NCBI GenBank assembly: GCA_002501885.1
Contig: DAON01000015.1
Span: forward strand, 1-40,734
Source of the DNA: Euryarchaeota archaeon UBA220
GTDB lineage: Archaea; Thermoplasmatota; Poseidoniia; Poseidoniales; Thalassarchaeaceae
DNA: 40,734 nucleotides
Reading direction: 5' to 3'
Shown: positions 32,323-40,734 of the stretch, one piece after another
How positions within the stretch are numbered: position 1 is the first letter of the stretch
Layout: every line of letters starts with the position of its first letter
Made by a program: the position numbers and the translations under genes
The notes under the pieces: generated by a model
What the model saw: the letters and a program-made list of their open reading frames with translations, nothing else
Database searches by the model: none
What the model was told of the DNA's origin: nothing

Positions 32323-33570
32323 ATGTCAGATGACCTAGAACAGCAGCAGCGCAGACTGCGTCTGAAGAAGGCACTGGAGGAACTATCCTCAATGCGAGGC
32401 ATGGGAACCGAGCTGGTGACAGTCATTGTCCCTCCTGATAGGATGATTCACGATGTCAGGCAGCACCTGTCTCAAGAGGCGGGTCAAGCCGCCAATATCA
32501 AGTCAAAATTGACAAGAAAACATGTAGGGGATGCGATAGAGTCAGCCTTGGCTTCGCTAAATCGATACAAGACGCCCGGGGAACATGGCATCGCCTTATT
32601 TGTTGGACATGTTATCGTTGGTAACAACAAAACCAGACTAATCAGCACAGTTATTGATGACCCTCCTGAACCATTCCCGTCTTTCAGATACCGATGCGAC
32701 TCAACTTTCGAAATCAGTCAGTTAGAAGAGATGCTAATTGATAGGACAGCATACGGTCTGTTTGTTATCGATCGCTCTGAGTCAGCTTATGGAATAGCTT
32801 CGGGCAAGATACTACATTGTCAGGAGCACATCACATCACAGGTTCCTTCAAAGCACGGCAGAGGAGGCCAGTCTGCTCAGCGTTTCGAGAGACTAATCGA
32901 AGAGGCTGCCCACAACTTCTTTCAGAAATCCGCTGAGCGAGCTTGTAACTACTGGTTGCCCCAAATAGAGAATCTACAGGGAATTATTGTCGGAGGCCCC
33001 GGAGCGACGAAGGATTTCGTGGTAAAGAAGGATTATTTCCATCACGAGATCAAGAAACTAATCAGAGAGCCTCTGTTTGATGTTGGCTACTCCAATGAGA
33101 GTGGTCTGCGTGAGTTGATTCAGCGAGCAGGCGGTTTGATGGATCAGATTGAACTAGATGCCGAGAGGAATCTCGTCGATCAGTTCCTTCGCGAAGTGAT
33201 GCAGAATCACCCCAAGGCAACATACGGTGAAACGATGGTAAGGGCAGCCCTCGACCAAGGCGCAGTACACACCTTACTTCTATCAGAAAACCTTAGACAG
33301 CGAAGAGTTGGCTGGACTTGTAAGCAGTGCAGACACGAATGGGAATCTACTCAAAGTAAAAGGTCTGACATTCCAAATTGTCCATCTTGCGATTCTGAGA
33401 ACATTTCAGAGGATCCTGATAGATCTATGGATCTGGTGGACGAGCTGAGTATGCTAGCTGGCCACATCTCGGCCAAAGTCAGCCTCATCTCTATGGACAC
33501 CGAAGAAGGAGTTACGCTTAACGACTCATTTGGTGGAATCGCCGCTATCCTGAGGTATGCATGGAGTTAA
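32323..33570 (+). CDS. prf1: Peptide chain release factor aRF1
   Basis: Reads all three stop codons and releases the finished protein. The stop-codon-reading NIKS motif is at residues 58-61 (AANIKSKLTRK). The peptidyl-hydrolysis GGQ motif is at 181-183 (GRGGQSAQRF). A C-terminal zinc ribbon has C333-x2-C336 and C353-x2-C356. At 415 residues it has the standard length. It is divergent from UMP kinase with 96 bases between the starts, and ArgRS follows after 4 bases. Confidence 0.96.
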   Translation: MSDDLEQQQRRLRLKKALEELSSMRGMGTELVTVIVPPDRMIHDVRQHLSQEAGQAANIKSKLTRKHVGDAIESALASLNRYKTPGEHGIALFVGHVIVGNNKTRLISTVIDDPPEPFPSFRYRCDSTFEISQLEEMLIDRTAYGLFVIDRSESAYGIASGKILHCQEHITSQVPSKHGRGGQSAQRFERLIEEAAHNFFQKSAERACNYWLPQIENLQGIIVGGPGATKDFVVKKDYFHHEIKKLIREPLFDVGYSNESGLRELIQRAGGLMDQIELDAERNLVDQFLREVMQNHPKATYGETMVRAALDQGAVHTLLLSENLRQRRVGWTCKQCRHEWESTQSKRSDIPNCPSCDSENISEDPDRSMDLVDELSMLAGHISAKVSLISMDTEEGVTLNDSFGGIAAILRYAWS

Positions 33571-33574
33571 TCAG

Positions 33575-35311
33575 ATGAAGATTCTCAAACAGGCCGTCAA
33601 GGACGAGGTGGCCGCGGCACTTGCTAAAGCAGGCGCTGAGGGGGATTTAGGAAACCTTCTGGGGCCTGCAACTGTAGAGGAGCATGGCGATTTAGCTATA
33701 CCATGTCACAGTCTCGCGCCATCACTCAAGCGCTCACCAGTAGAAATAGCCGAATCGATAACTTCTGTACTCTCTCCCTCACTTTCTGGAATCGCAGAAG
33801 TATCTGCAGTTAGCGGATTCGTCAATATCAAAGCCGATTCAGCATGGCTCGCAGCAAGACTTAGCGAACTACTTCCTGATGAGCGATTAGGAGTTTTAAT
33901 CGAGAATCCAAGAGTAGCCGCTGTAGATTACTCGTCACCAAATGTAGCCAAGGAGATGCATGTTGGCCATCTCAGGTCTACAGTAATCGGTGATGCGATT
34001 GTACGGATGATGATGCACAAGGGCCATACTGTGCATCGGGAAAATCATGTTGGAGACTGGGGAACTCCCTTTGGTATGCTCATCGAACATCTTCTAGACT
34101 TGGGCGAGGACAATGCTGCCGACGAACTTGGGATGGGCGACTTAGATGGATTCTACAAACAGGCCCGAGCGAAATTCAACAAGGATGAGATGTTCGTTGA
34201 AAGATCTCGCAATCGTGTAGTAATGTTGCAAGGAGGGGACGAGGAGACACTCAGGCTGTGGCGCGTCCTAGTGGATGAGTCTATGCGATATTTCAACGAA
34301 GTCTATGGTATGCTTGGGGTGCTACTAACTAACGACGACATAATGGGCGAGTCGAATTATCATCACTTACTTCCTGAGGTAGTTTCTAGGTTAGAAAATC
34401 TAGAGATGTTGGAAGATAGCGATGGTGCCAAAGTAGTGTATCCTGGTGGCTGGGTCAATCGCGAAGGAGATCCTTTGCCACTAATTATACAGAAGGCAGA
34501 TGGAGGTTACAACTACGCTACCACTGATCTTGCATGTATCATCGACAGAGTTGAGAGACTTGGCTGCAATGACTTGCTTTATGTTGTAGGGGCCCCCCAA
34601 TCTCAGCACTTCAAGATGGTTTTCGAGGTCGCTAAACAAGCTGGATTAATTGACGGCTCACACAATGTCAATCACATCAAATTCGGCTCAGTTTTGGATT
34701 CCGACGGAAAGATTCTGAAGAGTCGCGAGGGCGAGGCAATCAAACTCGTCGATCTACTCAATGAGTCAGTTGTCAGAGCTGAGCAGGCAATCGCCCAGAG
34801 AAATCCATCAATCAATCCAAAGCAGAGAGCAGATATTGCCAGAGCTATTGGAATTGGTGCAGTAAAGTATGCCGACTTGTCTACTGAGAGAACCAAGGAC
34901 TACATATTTGACTGGGACAGAATGCTATCTTTTGATGGAAATACATCTCCATATCTTCAGTATGCTCATGCTAGAATCTGTAGTATTTTTCGTCGTTCAG
35001 ATGTGTCCAGGCCCCTTCGTGACGATATTCCTTTCATTATCGAACATGCCGAGGAAGCACTACTCGCAAGGAGACTAGTCAACTTCTCTGCTATGGTGGA
35101 TGAATCTCTGCATACTTATTCTCCACATCGCCTATGCACCTACTTGCATTCAGTGGCATCTGCATTCGCATCTTTCTACGAGAGCTGCCCTGTTTTATCA
35201 ACTGGAGACGATGAAATTAGGATGAGTCGCTTGGCACTTTGTGATCTGACCGCTAGAACTCTATCGTCTGGACTGACTCTATTAGGAATTGACTGTCCCG
35301 AGCAAATGTAA
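33575..35311 (+). CDS. argS: Arginyl-tRNA synthetase
   Basis: Class Ia enzyme charging tRNA-Arg. An N-terminal Arg-tRNA recognition domain (about residues 1-95) precedes the catalytic core with SSPNVAKEMHVGHLRSTVIGD; HVGH is the HIGH motif. The KMSKS region is the usual degenerate ArgRS form, here LKSREGE. A C-terminal helical anticodon-binding (DALR) domain includes QYAHARICSI. At 578 residues it is typical. ATG 33575 begins 4 bases after the aRF1 stop; an ATG at 33557 would overlap aRF1 and is less likely. Confidence 0.95.
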   Translation: MKILKQAVKDEVAAALAKAGAEGDLGNLLGPATVEEHGDLAIPCHSLAPSLKRSPVEIAESITSVLSPSLSGIAEVSAVSGFVNIKADSAWLAARLSELLPDERLGVLIENPRVAAVDYSSPNVAKEMHVGHLRSTVIGDAIVRMMMHKGHTVHRENHVGDWGTPFGMLIEHLLDLGEDNAADELGMGDLDGFYKQARAKFNKDEMFVERSRNRVVMLQGGDEETLRLWRVLVDESMRYFNEVYGMLGVLLTNDDIMGESNYHHLLPEVVSRLENLEMLEDSDGAKVVYPGGWVNREGDPLPLIIQKADGGYNYATTDLACIIDRVERLGCNDLLYVVGAPQSQHFKMVFEVAKQAGLIDGSHNVNHIKFGSVLDSDGKILKSREGEAIKLVDLLNESVVRAEQAIAQRNPSINPKQRADIARAIGIGAVKYADLSTERTKDYIFDWDRMLSFDGNTSPYLQYAHARICSIFRRSDVSRPLRDDIPFIIEHAEEALLARRLVNFSAMVDESLHTYSPHRLCTYLHSVASAFASFYESCPVLSTGDDEIRMSRLALCDLTARTLSSGLTLLGIDCPEQM

Positions 35312-35319
35312 TCAGTCAA

Positions 35320-35332
35320 ACCTCGTGGAGGT
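35320..35332 (+). promoter_or_regulatory. Hairpin pairing the peroxiredoxin SD
   Basis: ACCTC (35320-35324) pairs with GAGGT (35328-35332) across GTG. The 3' arm is part of the GGAGGTG SD, 3 bases before the ATG at 35336. Confidence 0.35.
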
Positions 35333-35335
35333 GCC

Positions 35336-35794
35336 ATGCCCTCAGTAGGAGACATGGCCCCCGACTTTACATTGACCGCCCAAGACAAGTCCTCGGTGAC
35401 TCTCAGCGAAATGAGAGGGAGTCGGGTAATTTTGGCGTTCTACCCTGCTGCATTCACTGGAGTTTGTACTAAGGAAATGTGCACATTCTCGGAAGGAATG
35501 TCCAGTTTGAATTCAAGCGGCGTCAGTGTGTTTGGGATTTCAGTTGACTCACCTTTCTCGAACGCCGCTTTTGCTGATGCCAATGGAATCTCATTCCCTC
35601 TTCTATCCGATGTTCACAGGGAGGCAATTGAGTCATATGGTGTTTCTCTGGCCGATTTCGTAATCTCTGGTTATACGGTCGCTCAACGCTCTGTATTTGT
35701 GATTGAGGCCGATGGTAGAGTGGGGTATTCTTGGGTCGCAGAAAACCCTGGAATTGAACCGGACTACGAGGCAGTAATGGCTCATTGTGCTTAG
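35336..35794 (+). CDS. Peroxiredoxin (PrxQ/BCP type)
   Basis: Thiol peroxidase that reduces hydrogen peroxide and alkyl hydroperoxides. The motif FYPAAFTGVCTKEMC has the peroxidatic Cys44 and a second cysteine, Cys49, five residues later. That pattern is typical of PrxQ/BCP enzymes, which form an intramolecular disulfide. The N-terminal APDFTL strand and the downstream GISVDS also fit. At 152 residues it is of normal size. GGAGGTG precedes the ATG at good spacing. It follows argS by 24 bases. Confidence 0.93.
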   Translation: MPSVGDMAPDFTLTAQDKSSVTLSEMRGSRVILAFYPAAFTGVCTKEMCTFSEGMSSLNSSGVSVFGISVDSPFSNAAFADANGISFPLLSDVHREAIESYGVSLADFVISGYTVAQRSVFVIEADGRVGYSWVAENPGIEPDYEAVMAHCA

Positions 35795-35826
35795 ATATGG
35801 AAAACTATCTTCTAATGAGCGGCCGA

Positions 35827-36405
35827 TTATTCGTTAGAGACTTCTTCCCCGGTCCATCGCTTGCCGATTGAGTGGTCAACACCCATTTGATCGAGAATCC
35901 TCGATACTACGAAGTCAACGAGGTCATCGATATTCTCGGGCGCATGATAGAAACCAGGGCTTGCTGGCAGAATCACCACTCCCCAGGAAGACATCTTTGC
36001 CATCGCTTCAAGATGAGGAGTTGCAACAGGAGTCTCACGCGGAACCAATATCAGTTTCCTTCTCTCTTTGAGGGCAACTAGGGCACTGCGTGTGGCCAAG
36101 TTGTCGGAAATACCTGCTGCAATTTTTCCTATAGTAGTGCCACTGGCAGGACATACTACACAAGCTTCGTACTTTGCCGAACCAGATGCAGACCTAGCAG
36201 CTAGATTGCGGTTATCATCGAGCCTAACTCCATCTCTCTTGGCCAACTCATCGGGAGTTATTCCACACTCTAAATCGAGGTTGATTGCCCCTGCATTAGT
36301 AACAATCAGGCTGACTTCCCAACCCGCCTCTAGTAACGCATCAAGTAGTCTGACACCATACCGCGCTCCGGAAGCTCCAGTGATTGCTACAACTGCCTCA
36401 GGCAT
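35827..36405 (-). CDS. ubiX: UbiX-type flavin prenyltransferase
   Basis: Attaches a dimethylallyl group to reduced FMN, making the prenyl-FMN cofactor used by UbiD decarboxylases. MPEAVVAITGASGARYG is the UbiX/Pad1 N-terminus, with the flavoprotein phosphate-binding GASG loop. CPASGTTIGKIAAGISDNLATR contains the conserved substrate-binding region, and PRETPV is also typical. From ATG 36405 the length is 192 residues, as expected. A CGGAGTAAC SD precedes it. In archaea prenyl-FMN is also needed for one branch of the mevalonate pathway; no UbiD partner lies in the window. Confidence 0.93.
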   Translation of the reverse strand: MPEAVVAITGASGARYGVRLLDALLEAGWEVSLIVTNAGAINLDLECGITPDELAKRDGVRLDDNRNLAARSASGSAKYEACVVCPASGTTIGKIAAGISDNLATRSALVALKERRKLILVPRETPVATPHLEAMAKMSSWGVVILPASPGFYHAPENIDDLVDFVVSRILDQMGVDHSIGKRWTGEEVSNE

Positions 36406-36447
36406 GTTACTCCGTTTCACCTACTGCCCTTGAATGGTTGCATCGCC

Positions 36448-37638
36448 TCACAGGCTGTCTTTGAGTGCTTCAGCTAAGTACTCATATTCGTCAATGTGGT
36501 TGTAAAGTTGAGCAGATATTCGAATATATTTCGTACCATGATGGCGCCATGGCATCACAGGAACTTGTATCGAGTAATCATCTAGAAGTTGATTGTGAAA
36601 CGGGTCTCCGTCAAGACTCATTGGCCCTACTTCTTCATCGGTAGGGAGTTCCACAGCAGCCATCGAGCAGATCATCGAATCAGGAACAGGAGGAGTAGTT
36701 CCGAGTGCATCACAAATCAAATTTCTACCCTGCAAAGCGAGATTCCGATTCCTATCCATAATTTGCTCCCACCCTCCCTCAACAAGCCCTTCCATGAATT
36801 CCAATGCTTTTGGTATGCTCAGCCAAGGAGAAGGATCCTGAGTTCCAGGCCAGGCGAACTCGAAATCAAACTTCTCCTGAGCAGTTCCCTCAAATGAGAA
36901 TCCATGACTGATGTTCAGCGGTTTTACCGAATTCTTTCGATCTTCGCGAATATGAAGGAACGCAGAACCCTTTGGCGAGCAAATCCATTTGTGGCAGTTT
37001 CCAGTGCAATATGCAGGGGCCAGTCTAGTGATATCGATAGGGACAATTCCCGGTCCGTGAGCGGCATCTAAGAGTACATCCACGCCCCTTGATTGCAATT
37101 TCTCAGTTAAGTCCTCGAATGGCATCCTTGTTCCAGTCGGGCTGGTGATAGTATCTATCAGAGCCAGAACTGTCCTATCCGTGACAGCATCCATAAACAG
37201 GTTGATGATTTCCTCAGGGCCCTCGATTCTGAATGGAATATTGACTACAACAGTCCTAGCCCCTGATTTCCGAGTAACATAGTCGACCGCATTCCAGCAC
37301 GCCTGATATGTATGATCCGAGATAATTATCTCATCGCCTGGTTTGAGTTTTAGACTTCTTAGAACTGTATTTACTCCTTGAGTCGCATTGCTGACGAAAG
37401 CCAAACCATCCTTATCGGCATTCAAAACGCTCGCTAGAACCGCTCTAGAATGATTCCACAAGTCAGTGTATTCTCTCTCAAAGAATCTGACAGGATCTCT
37501 CTCCAATAGATTACGGATTCTAGATTGCTCTTCTAGAACGGGAATTGGAGTGGCACCAAAGGAGCCATGATTCAGGAATACAGTATCTGGGCTCAAAGAC
37601 CAGTGATGAGCAAAATCACTTCGGCGCGGAAGACTCAT
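36448..37638 (-). CDS. Class V PLP-dependent aminotransferase (isopenicillin N epimerase-like)
   Basis: Fold-type I PLP enzyme. The PLP-binding Lys is in the motif GNCHKWICSPKG, and the cofactor pocket uses DAAHGPG. The overall pattern (LNHGSFGATP start) places it in the isopenicillin N epimerase-like group, not in classical cysteine desulfurases; I see no conserved catalytic cysteine loop. At 396 residues it is normal. Its ATG at 37638 overlaps the LipB stop by 4 bases (ATGA). A link to lipoate or sulfur metabolism is possible from context only. Confidence 0.83.
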   Translation of the reverse strand: MSLPRRSDFAHHWSLSPDTVFLNHGSFGATPIPVLEEQSRIRNLLERDPVRFFEREYTDLWNHSRAVLASVLNADKDGLAFVSNATQGVNTVLRSLKLKPGDEIIISDHTYQACWNAVDYVTRKSGARTVVVNIPFRIEGPEEIINLFMDAVTDRTVLALIDTITSPTGTRMPFEDLTEKLQSRGVDVLLDAAHGPGIVPIDITRLAPAYCTGNCHKWICSPKGSAFLHIREDRKNSVKPLNISHGFSFEGTAQEKFDFEFAWPGTQDPSPWLSIPKALEFMEGLVEGGWEQIMDRNRNLALQGRNLICDALGTTPPVPDSMICSMAAVELPTDEEVGPMSLDGDPFHNQLLDDYSIQVPVMPWRHHGTKYIRISAQLYNHIDEYEYLAEALKDSL

Positions 37639-38309
37639 GCTAGCATCCCCGGAGTCCATTCCATAGGTTCCAGGGGAACTCTTCCAAGATTCTTCTCACA
37701 TGTCTCGATAAGTACCTCTTCCATCCTATCTAGCCCCATTTCTCGCCCCTGGGGATCGGTTTCGTACCCTAGTTGTGACAGACTCGTGTGGATGCCAGCT
37801 GTCATCCCACATCCTTCGAGATCTTCTACTCGCGTCCCAGGTGTACATACATTGATTGACATTCCATGACGACTGACCCAATTCAAGAATGAGAGCCCAA
37901 TTGAGCAGATTTTGTACCCATCAACCCATGCTCCTTGCATTGTCGAATCCTTGTAAGCGCTGATACCTAACTCAGCGAGAGCATCGATTGCCCAATCCTC
38001 TAGCCTACCTATGATTGCTCGAATATTCTGCTCGTCAACTCCCCACTTGATGATTGGATAGGCAACTAACTGACCAGGTCCGTGCCAAGTTATGCCACCG
38101 CCTCGGTCAGTATTCACTGTCGGATAGCCTTCAACTACCACTCCGTCACGAATTGCCTTTGGGCCTACAGTCACAACTTCTGGATGCTCAACTAGAATTA
38201 GAGTGTCAGGAATCTTATCCTCGATTCTCAATTGCTGTAGTCGCTTCATTTCTTCAGCCATTACAGTGTGCTCGACCATCCCCGCTCTGAGGATTCTGAT
38301 GTCTCCCAT
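37635..38309 (-). CDS. lipB: Octanoyl-[acyl carrier/lipoyl-domain] transferase LipB
   Basis: Transfers an octanoyl group to lipoyl domains, the first step of lipoate synthesis in place. The motif RGGGITWHGPGQLVAYPI spans about residues 69-86. Catalytic Lys133 lies in YKICSIGLSF and Cys167 in GCGMTAGIHTSL; RHGMSINV is also typical. At 224 residues it is normal. It lies 9 bases downstream of lpd and shares an operon with the E2 gene whose product it modifies. LipB is a mostly bacterial family, so horizontal acquisition in the lineage is likely. Confidence 0.93.
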   Translation of the reverse strand: MGDIRILRAGMVEHTVMAEEMKRLQQLRIEDKIPDTLILVEHPEVVTVGPKAIRDGVVVEGYPTVNTDRGGGITWHGPGQLVAYPIIKWGVDEQNIRAIIGRLEDWAIDALAELGISAYKDSTMQGAWVDGYKICSIGLSFLNWVSRHGMSINVCTPGTRVEDLEGCGMTAGIHTSLSQLGYETDPQGREMGLDRMEEVLIETCEKNLGRVPLEPMEWTPGMLA

Positions 38310-38318
38310 ATCCTAACC

Positions 38319-39755
38319 TCATGAGATATGAATTGCATGCCCCAGAGTCTTCAGCACTCCCTCGTGGAAAGCCTCTGACATCGTCGGATGTGCATGAACA
38401 GTGTCAGCCACATCTTCCAGAAGAGCACCCATTTCTAGGGCTAGCACAAACTCAGAGTGTAACTCTGCAATGTGAGAGCCAACTGCTTGAACGCCTAGAA
38501 TAACATGATCAGACTCTCTGGCCGTGACCCGAATGAATCCACCAGTCTTTTCGGCCTCTAAACTAAGGGCGCGTCCATTGGCAGCCAAGGGGAATTTACC
38601 AACAATGATTTCCTCACCTCGCCCCTTGGCCTCATCAGGAGTTAGTCCCACTGAGATGATTTCGGGCTCAGTGAAAACTATTGCAGGAATTGCGACCTTG
38701 TCAAACTCGCGTTCATGACCTGCGATAATCTCGGCCACCATCTCGCCTTCGGCACTGGCCTTGTGTGCAAGCATTGGCTCGCCAGCCACATCACCAATTG
38801 CATAGACACCGGGAACCGAAGTACGACACTTTCGATCGACTCTGATGAATCGGCCAGAAGCATCCATTCGTACACCCATATTTTCTAGACCCCATCCCTT
38901 AGTATTAGGACTTCTACCTACGGTAACCAAGACCTTGTCTACCTTGATTGAATGGTCTTCTCCATCTTTCTCGAAAGTCAATTCGACCTTTCTGGCCGCT
39001 CCCTTGCCCTTGATTTCAGCACCTCTCGCCAGAGCATTAGTATGGACTTTCACTTTATGCTTCTTGAGCCATAGTTCTAATGGCCTACGAATTTCTTTAT
39101 CCATTATGGCTAGAATACTGCTCAATCCTTCGACTACAGTAACCTCTGTGCCTAATTTGGAGAGGGCGCATCCCAACTCGAGGCCAATGTAGCCTCCTCC
39201 GACGATAGCCACACTCTTCGGCAGACTTTCCAAATCTAGTGCTCCTGTTGATGAGATGATAAATTCCTCATCACACGGCATGAAAGGCAAATCGATGTGA
39301 CTTGATCCAGTTGCTATGATTATGTTCTCTGCTTCGATATTGATTTCTCCATCAGGAGTCTCGACGGTGCAACTCTTTGGCCCAGTGAATTTAGCCCAGC
39401 CCTTTACTAACTCTGTACCTGCAGCCTTCAGCAGGCCCTCAACACCTTTGTTTAGACGGTCTACAATGCCGTCTTTCCACGAGACTAGGGCGGCCATGTC
39501 AACTTCTGGACTTCCTTCTACAGAGATGCCCATATGACCGCCGTCTTCACTATGCTGCTGCAAAGCCTCGAACCGATCCGCCGCATGAATAATTGCCTTG
39601 CTCGGGATACAACCTCGAATCAGACAGGTGCCTCCGGCCTTATCGCCTTCTACAACTATTGTATCCAACCCTAGTTGCCCCGATCTGATTCCGGCAACAT
39701 ATCCACCAGGTCCAGCGCCTACGACTAGAACTTGGCACTTGCGAGTCTCAGTCAT
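38319..39755 (-). CDS. lpdA: Dihydrolipoamide dehydrogenase (E3)
   Basis: FAD enzyme that reoxidises the lipoyl group of a 2-oxoacid dehydrogenase and makes NADH. The FAD site is VVGAGPGGYVAG (residues 11-22). The redox disulfide is C44-x4-C49 in GGTCLIRGCIPSKA. The NAD Rossmann motif is VGGGYIGLELG, and the C-terminal HAHPTMSEA carries the catalytic His-Glu pair. At 478 residues it is standard. A GAGGT SD precedes the ATG, which is 7 bases after the E2 gene. Confidence 0.95.
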   Translation of the reverse strand: MTETRKCQVLVVGAGPGGYVAGIRSGQLGLDTIVVEGDKAGGTCLIRGCIPSKAIIHAADRFEALQQHSEDGGHMGISVEGSPEVDMAALVSWKDGIVDRLNKGVEGLLKAAGTELVKGWAKFTGPKSCTVETPDGEINIEAENIIIATGSSHIDLPFMPCDEEFIISSTGALDLESLPKSVAIVGGGYIGLELGCALSKLGTEVTVVEGLSSILAIMDKEIRRPLELWLKKHKVKVHTNALARGAEIKGKGAARKVELTFEKDGEDHSIKVDKVLVTVGRSPNTKGWGLENMGVRMDASGRFIRVDRKCRTSVPGVYAIGDVAGEPMLAHKASAEGEMVAEIIAGHEREFDKVAIPAIVFTEPEIISVGLTPDEAKGRGEEIIVGKFPLAANGRALSLEAEKTGGFIRVTARESDHVILGVQAVGSHIAELHSEFVLALEMGALLEDVADTVHAHPTMSEAFHEGVLKTLGHAIHIS

Positions 39756-39762
39756 ACTAACC

Positions 39763-40734
39763 TCACATGAAAATCAGGGCAGGGTGCTCGAGGAATCTCC
39801 TGAGATGCTGAATCAAGGAAGCTCCATCGGCACCATCCACGACTCGATGGTCGAACGCACTTGACAAATTCATTATCTTTCGAATCACAATCTGTCCTTC
39901 TCTAACGACTGGCATATCGCGAGCCTTGTGGACTCCCAGAATCGAAACTTCTGGATGGTTGATAATCGGGGTAGCGCCCAGACCACCTTCTCGGCCTAGG
40001 CTGGTAATGGTAAATGTCGAACCTGTTAGATCATCAAGACTCGCACTACCTTCTCTAGCCGCTCCAGAAACTCTCTGCATCTCAGCTGCAGTCTGCCAAA
40101 TATCGAGAGACTCAACATGCTTGACTACAGGAACATACAATCCTCTCTCAGTCTGCGTTGCAATTCCCAAGTGAACTCCTCCATGCCTGTTGACTACTCC
40201 TGCTTCGTCATTGAAGTGCGCATTACACTCCGGGTGTTCCGGCATTATCCTAGAAAGGGCTAGCATGATGAATGGGAGATAAGTCAACTTTGGTTGACTT
40301 GAATCACGTGTCGAGTTGAGCATTTGACGCAAGGATTCCAGCTCAGTTACATCAACCTCCTCGAAGTAGGAAAAGTGAGGAATCCTACTTTTTGACAGGG
40401 TCATCTGTTCAGAGATCTTGCGACGCAGTCCCACGACTTTAACATCGGTGACATCTGTACGCTTGGTTGAATATGCAACTGGTGCTGCTCCGGCAACAGA
40501 GCCACCTGCAGCGATGAACGCATCCAGGTCTGCATGTCTGATTCTCCCGGCAGGGCCCGAGCCTCTGACTTGAGAAAGCTCGACACCAGCCTCACGGGCA
40601 CGCCGTCTAACGGCAGGACTAGCAAGTGCTCTGCCAGATGATACAGGTTCGGGGGCCGGCATAGCAACTGGTACAGGGTCGGACTTGGGAGTAGGGCTAG
40701 GTGGTACAATTGGTTCCGGCTCAGGCTCAGGCTC
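39763..40734 (-). CDS. 2-oxoacid dehydrogenase E2 acyltransferase, partial at the right edge
   Basis: Dihydrolipoamide acyltransferase of a pyruvate-, branched-chain- or acetoin-type complex. The frame stays open to the right edge, so the N-terminal lipoyl domain lies outside the window. What is visible starts with a Pro-Glu repeat linker (EPEPEPEP), then an E3/E1-binding peripheral domain (ASPAVRRRAREAGVELSQV...GRIRHADLDAFI). The catalytic domain ends in AFDHRVVDGADGASLI, which has the DHRxxDG active-site motif. Which oxoacid it uses cannot be told without the E1 subunit. Confidence 0.92.
   Translation of the reverse strand, partial: EPEPEPEPIVPPSPTPKSDPVPVAMPAPEPVSSGRALASPAVRRRAREAGVELSQVRGSGPAGRIRHADLDAFIAAGGSVAGAAPVAYSTKRTDVTDVKVVGLRRKISEQMTLSKSRIPHFSYFEEVDVTELESLRQMLNSTRDSSQPKLTYLPFIMLALSRIMPEHPECNAHFNDEAGVVNRHGGVHLGIATQTERGLYVPVVKHVESLDIWQTAAEMQRVSGAAREGSASLDDLTGSTFTITSLGREGGLGATPIINHPEVSILGVHKARDMPVVREGQIVIRKIMNLSSAFDHRVVDGADGASLIQHLRRFLEHPALIFM

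Noticed and set aside
36448..37638. Cysteine desulfurase feeding sulfur to lipoate next to lipB.
   Set aside because: The protein resembles the isopenicillin N epimerase-like group and no catalytic-cysteine loop is visible; context alone is not enough.
40714..40734. Short direct repeat at the right edge (GGCTCA units).
   Set aside because: It encodes the Pro-Glu linker of E2, a normal feature of the family.
1..40734. Mobile elements, CRISPR arrays or phage genes.
   Set aside because: No transposase, integrase, terminal inverted repeats with target duplications, or spaced direct repeats were seen; the window looks like core chromosome.

Overview
The window looks like a piece of an archaeal chromosome, most likely from an uncultured marine euryarchaeon of the Marine Group II / Candidatus Poseidoniales type. 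The archaeal evidence is a set of information-processing genes: aRF1 (NIKS and GGQ motifs), aIF2-beta, aTrm56 SPOUT methyltransferase, class I lysyl-tRNA synthetase, a NOG1-type GTPase, an archaeal UMP kinase and an HTH-PRTase (GfcR/PyrE-like) regulator. These sit beside genes typical of aerobic heterotrophs: a lipoylated 2-oxoacid dehydrogenase complex with LipB, thiolase, PrxQ-type peroxiredoxin and a polar amino acid ABC transporter. The lineage is inferred from this combination and was not tested by a search. Genes are tightly packed (no gap over 300 bases, many ATGA-type overlaps). Many starts carry GGAGGT or GAGGTGA-like Shine-Dalgarno (SD) sequences. I see no tRNA, rRNA, CRISPR array or insertion sequence.

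Layout. 1-3.4 kb: end of a polar amino acid ABC importer (permease, ATPase), an MscS channel and a convergent NAD kinase-like gene. 3.4-8.1 kb: lipoprotein, ABC exporter, hotdog thioesterase, two small membrane proteins and an NfeD-like protein. 8.2-10.9 kb: flotillin-like SPFH protein and thiolase. 10.9-11.7 kb: a tandemly duplicated DUF2061 gene and a single DUF2061 gene. 11.7-17.9 kb (minus strand): a compact unit of folP, traB-like, a fused four-cluster ferredoxin/NrfD membrane subunit, and a molybdopterin oxidoreductase. 18-24 kb: a membrane protein, aTrm56, carA and carB. 24-26.7 kb (minus): dUTPase, HTH-PRTase regulator and class I LysRS. 26.7-30.5 kb: aIF2-beta, then a minus-strand group of a quinone-reductase-like MDR enzyme, 2Fe-2S ferredoxin, pterin carbinolamine dehydratase and an unknown protein, then NOG1. 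30.4-32.2 kb (minus): a 38-residue zinc ribbon, a membrane protein, a zinc-ribbon/TM protein and UMP kinase. 32.3-35.8 kb: aRF1, ArgRS and peroxiredoxin. 35.8-40.7 kb (minus): E2 acyltransferase (cut by the window edge), Lpd, LipB, class V aminotransferase and UbiX.

How the genes work together. Four pyrimidine-linked genes (carA, carB, dut, pyrH) and a PRTase-fold regulator lie within about 13 kb. The E2-Lpd-LipB group makes and lipoylates a 2-oxoacid dehydrogenase. The ferredoxin/NrfD fusion and the molybdoenzyme should form a membrane electron-transfer complex of unknown substrate. The observations I find most worth following are that complex, which shows no visible Tat signal, and a recurring pattern in which a short perfect hairpin pairs the SD sequence just upstream of a start codon (five genes; the strongest has 10-bp arms, before the ferredoxin/NrfD gene).
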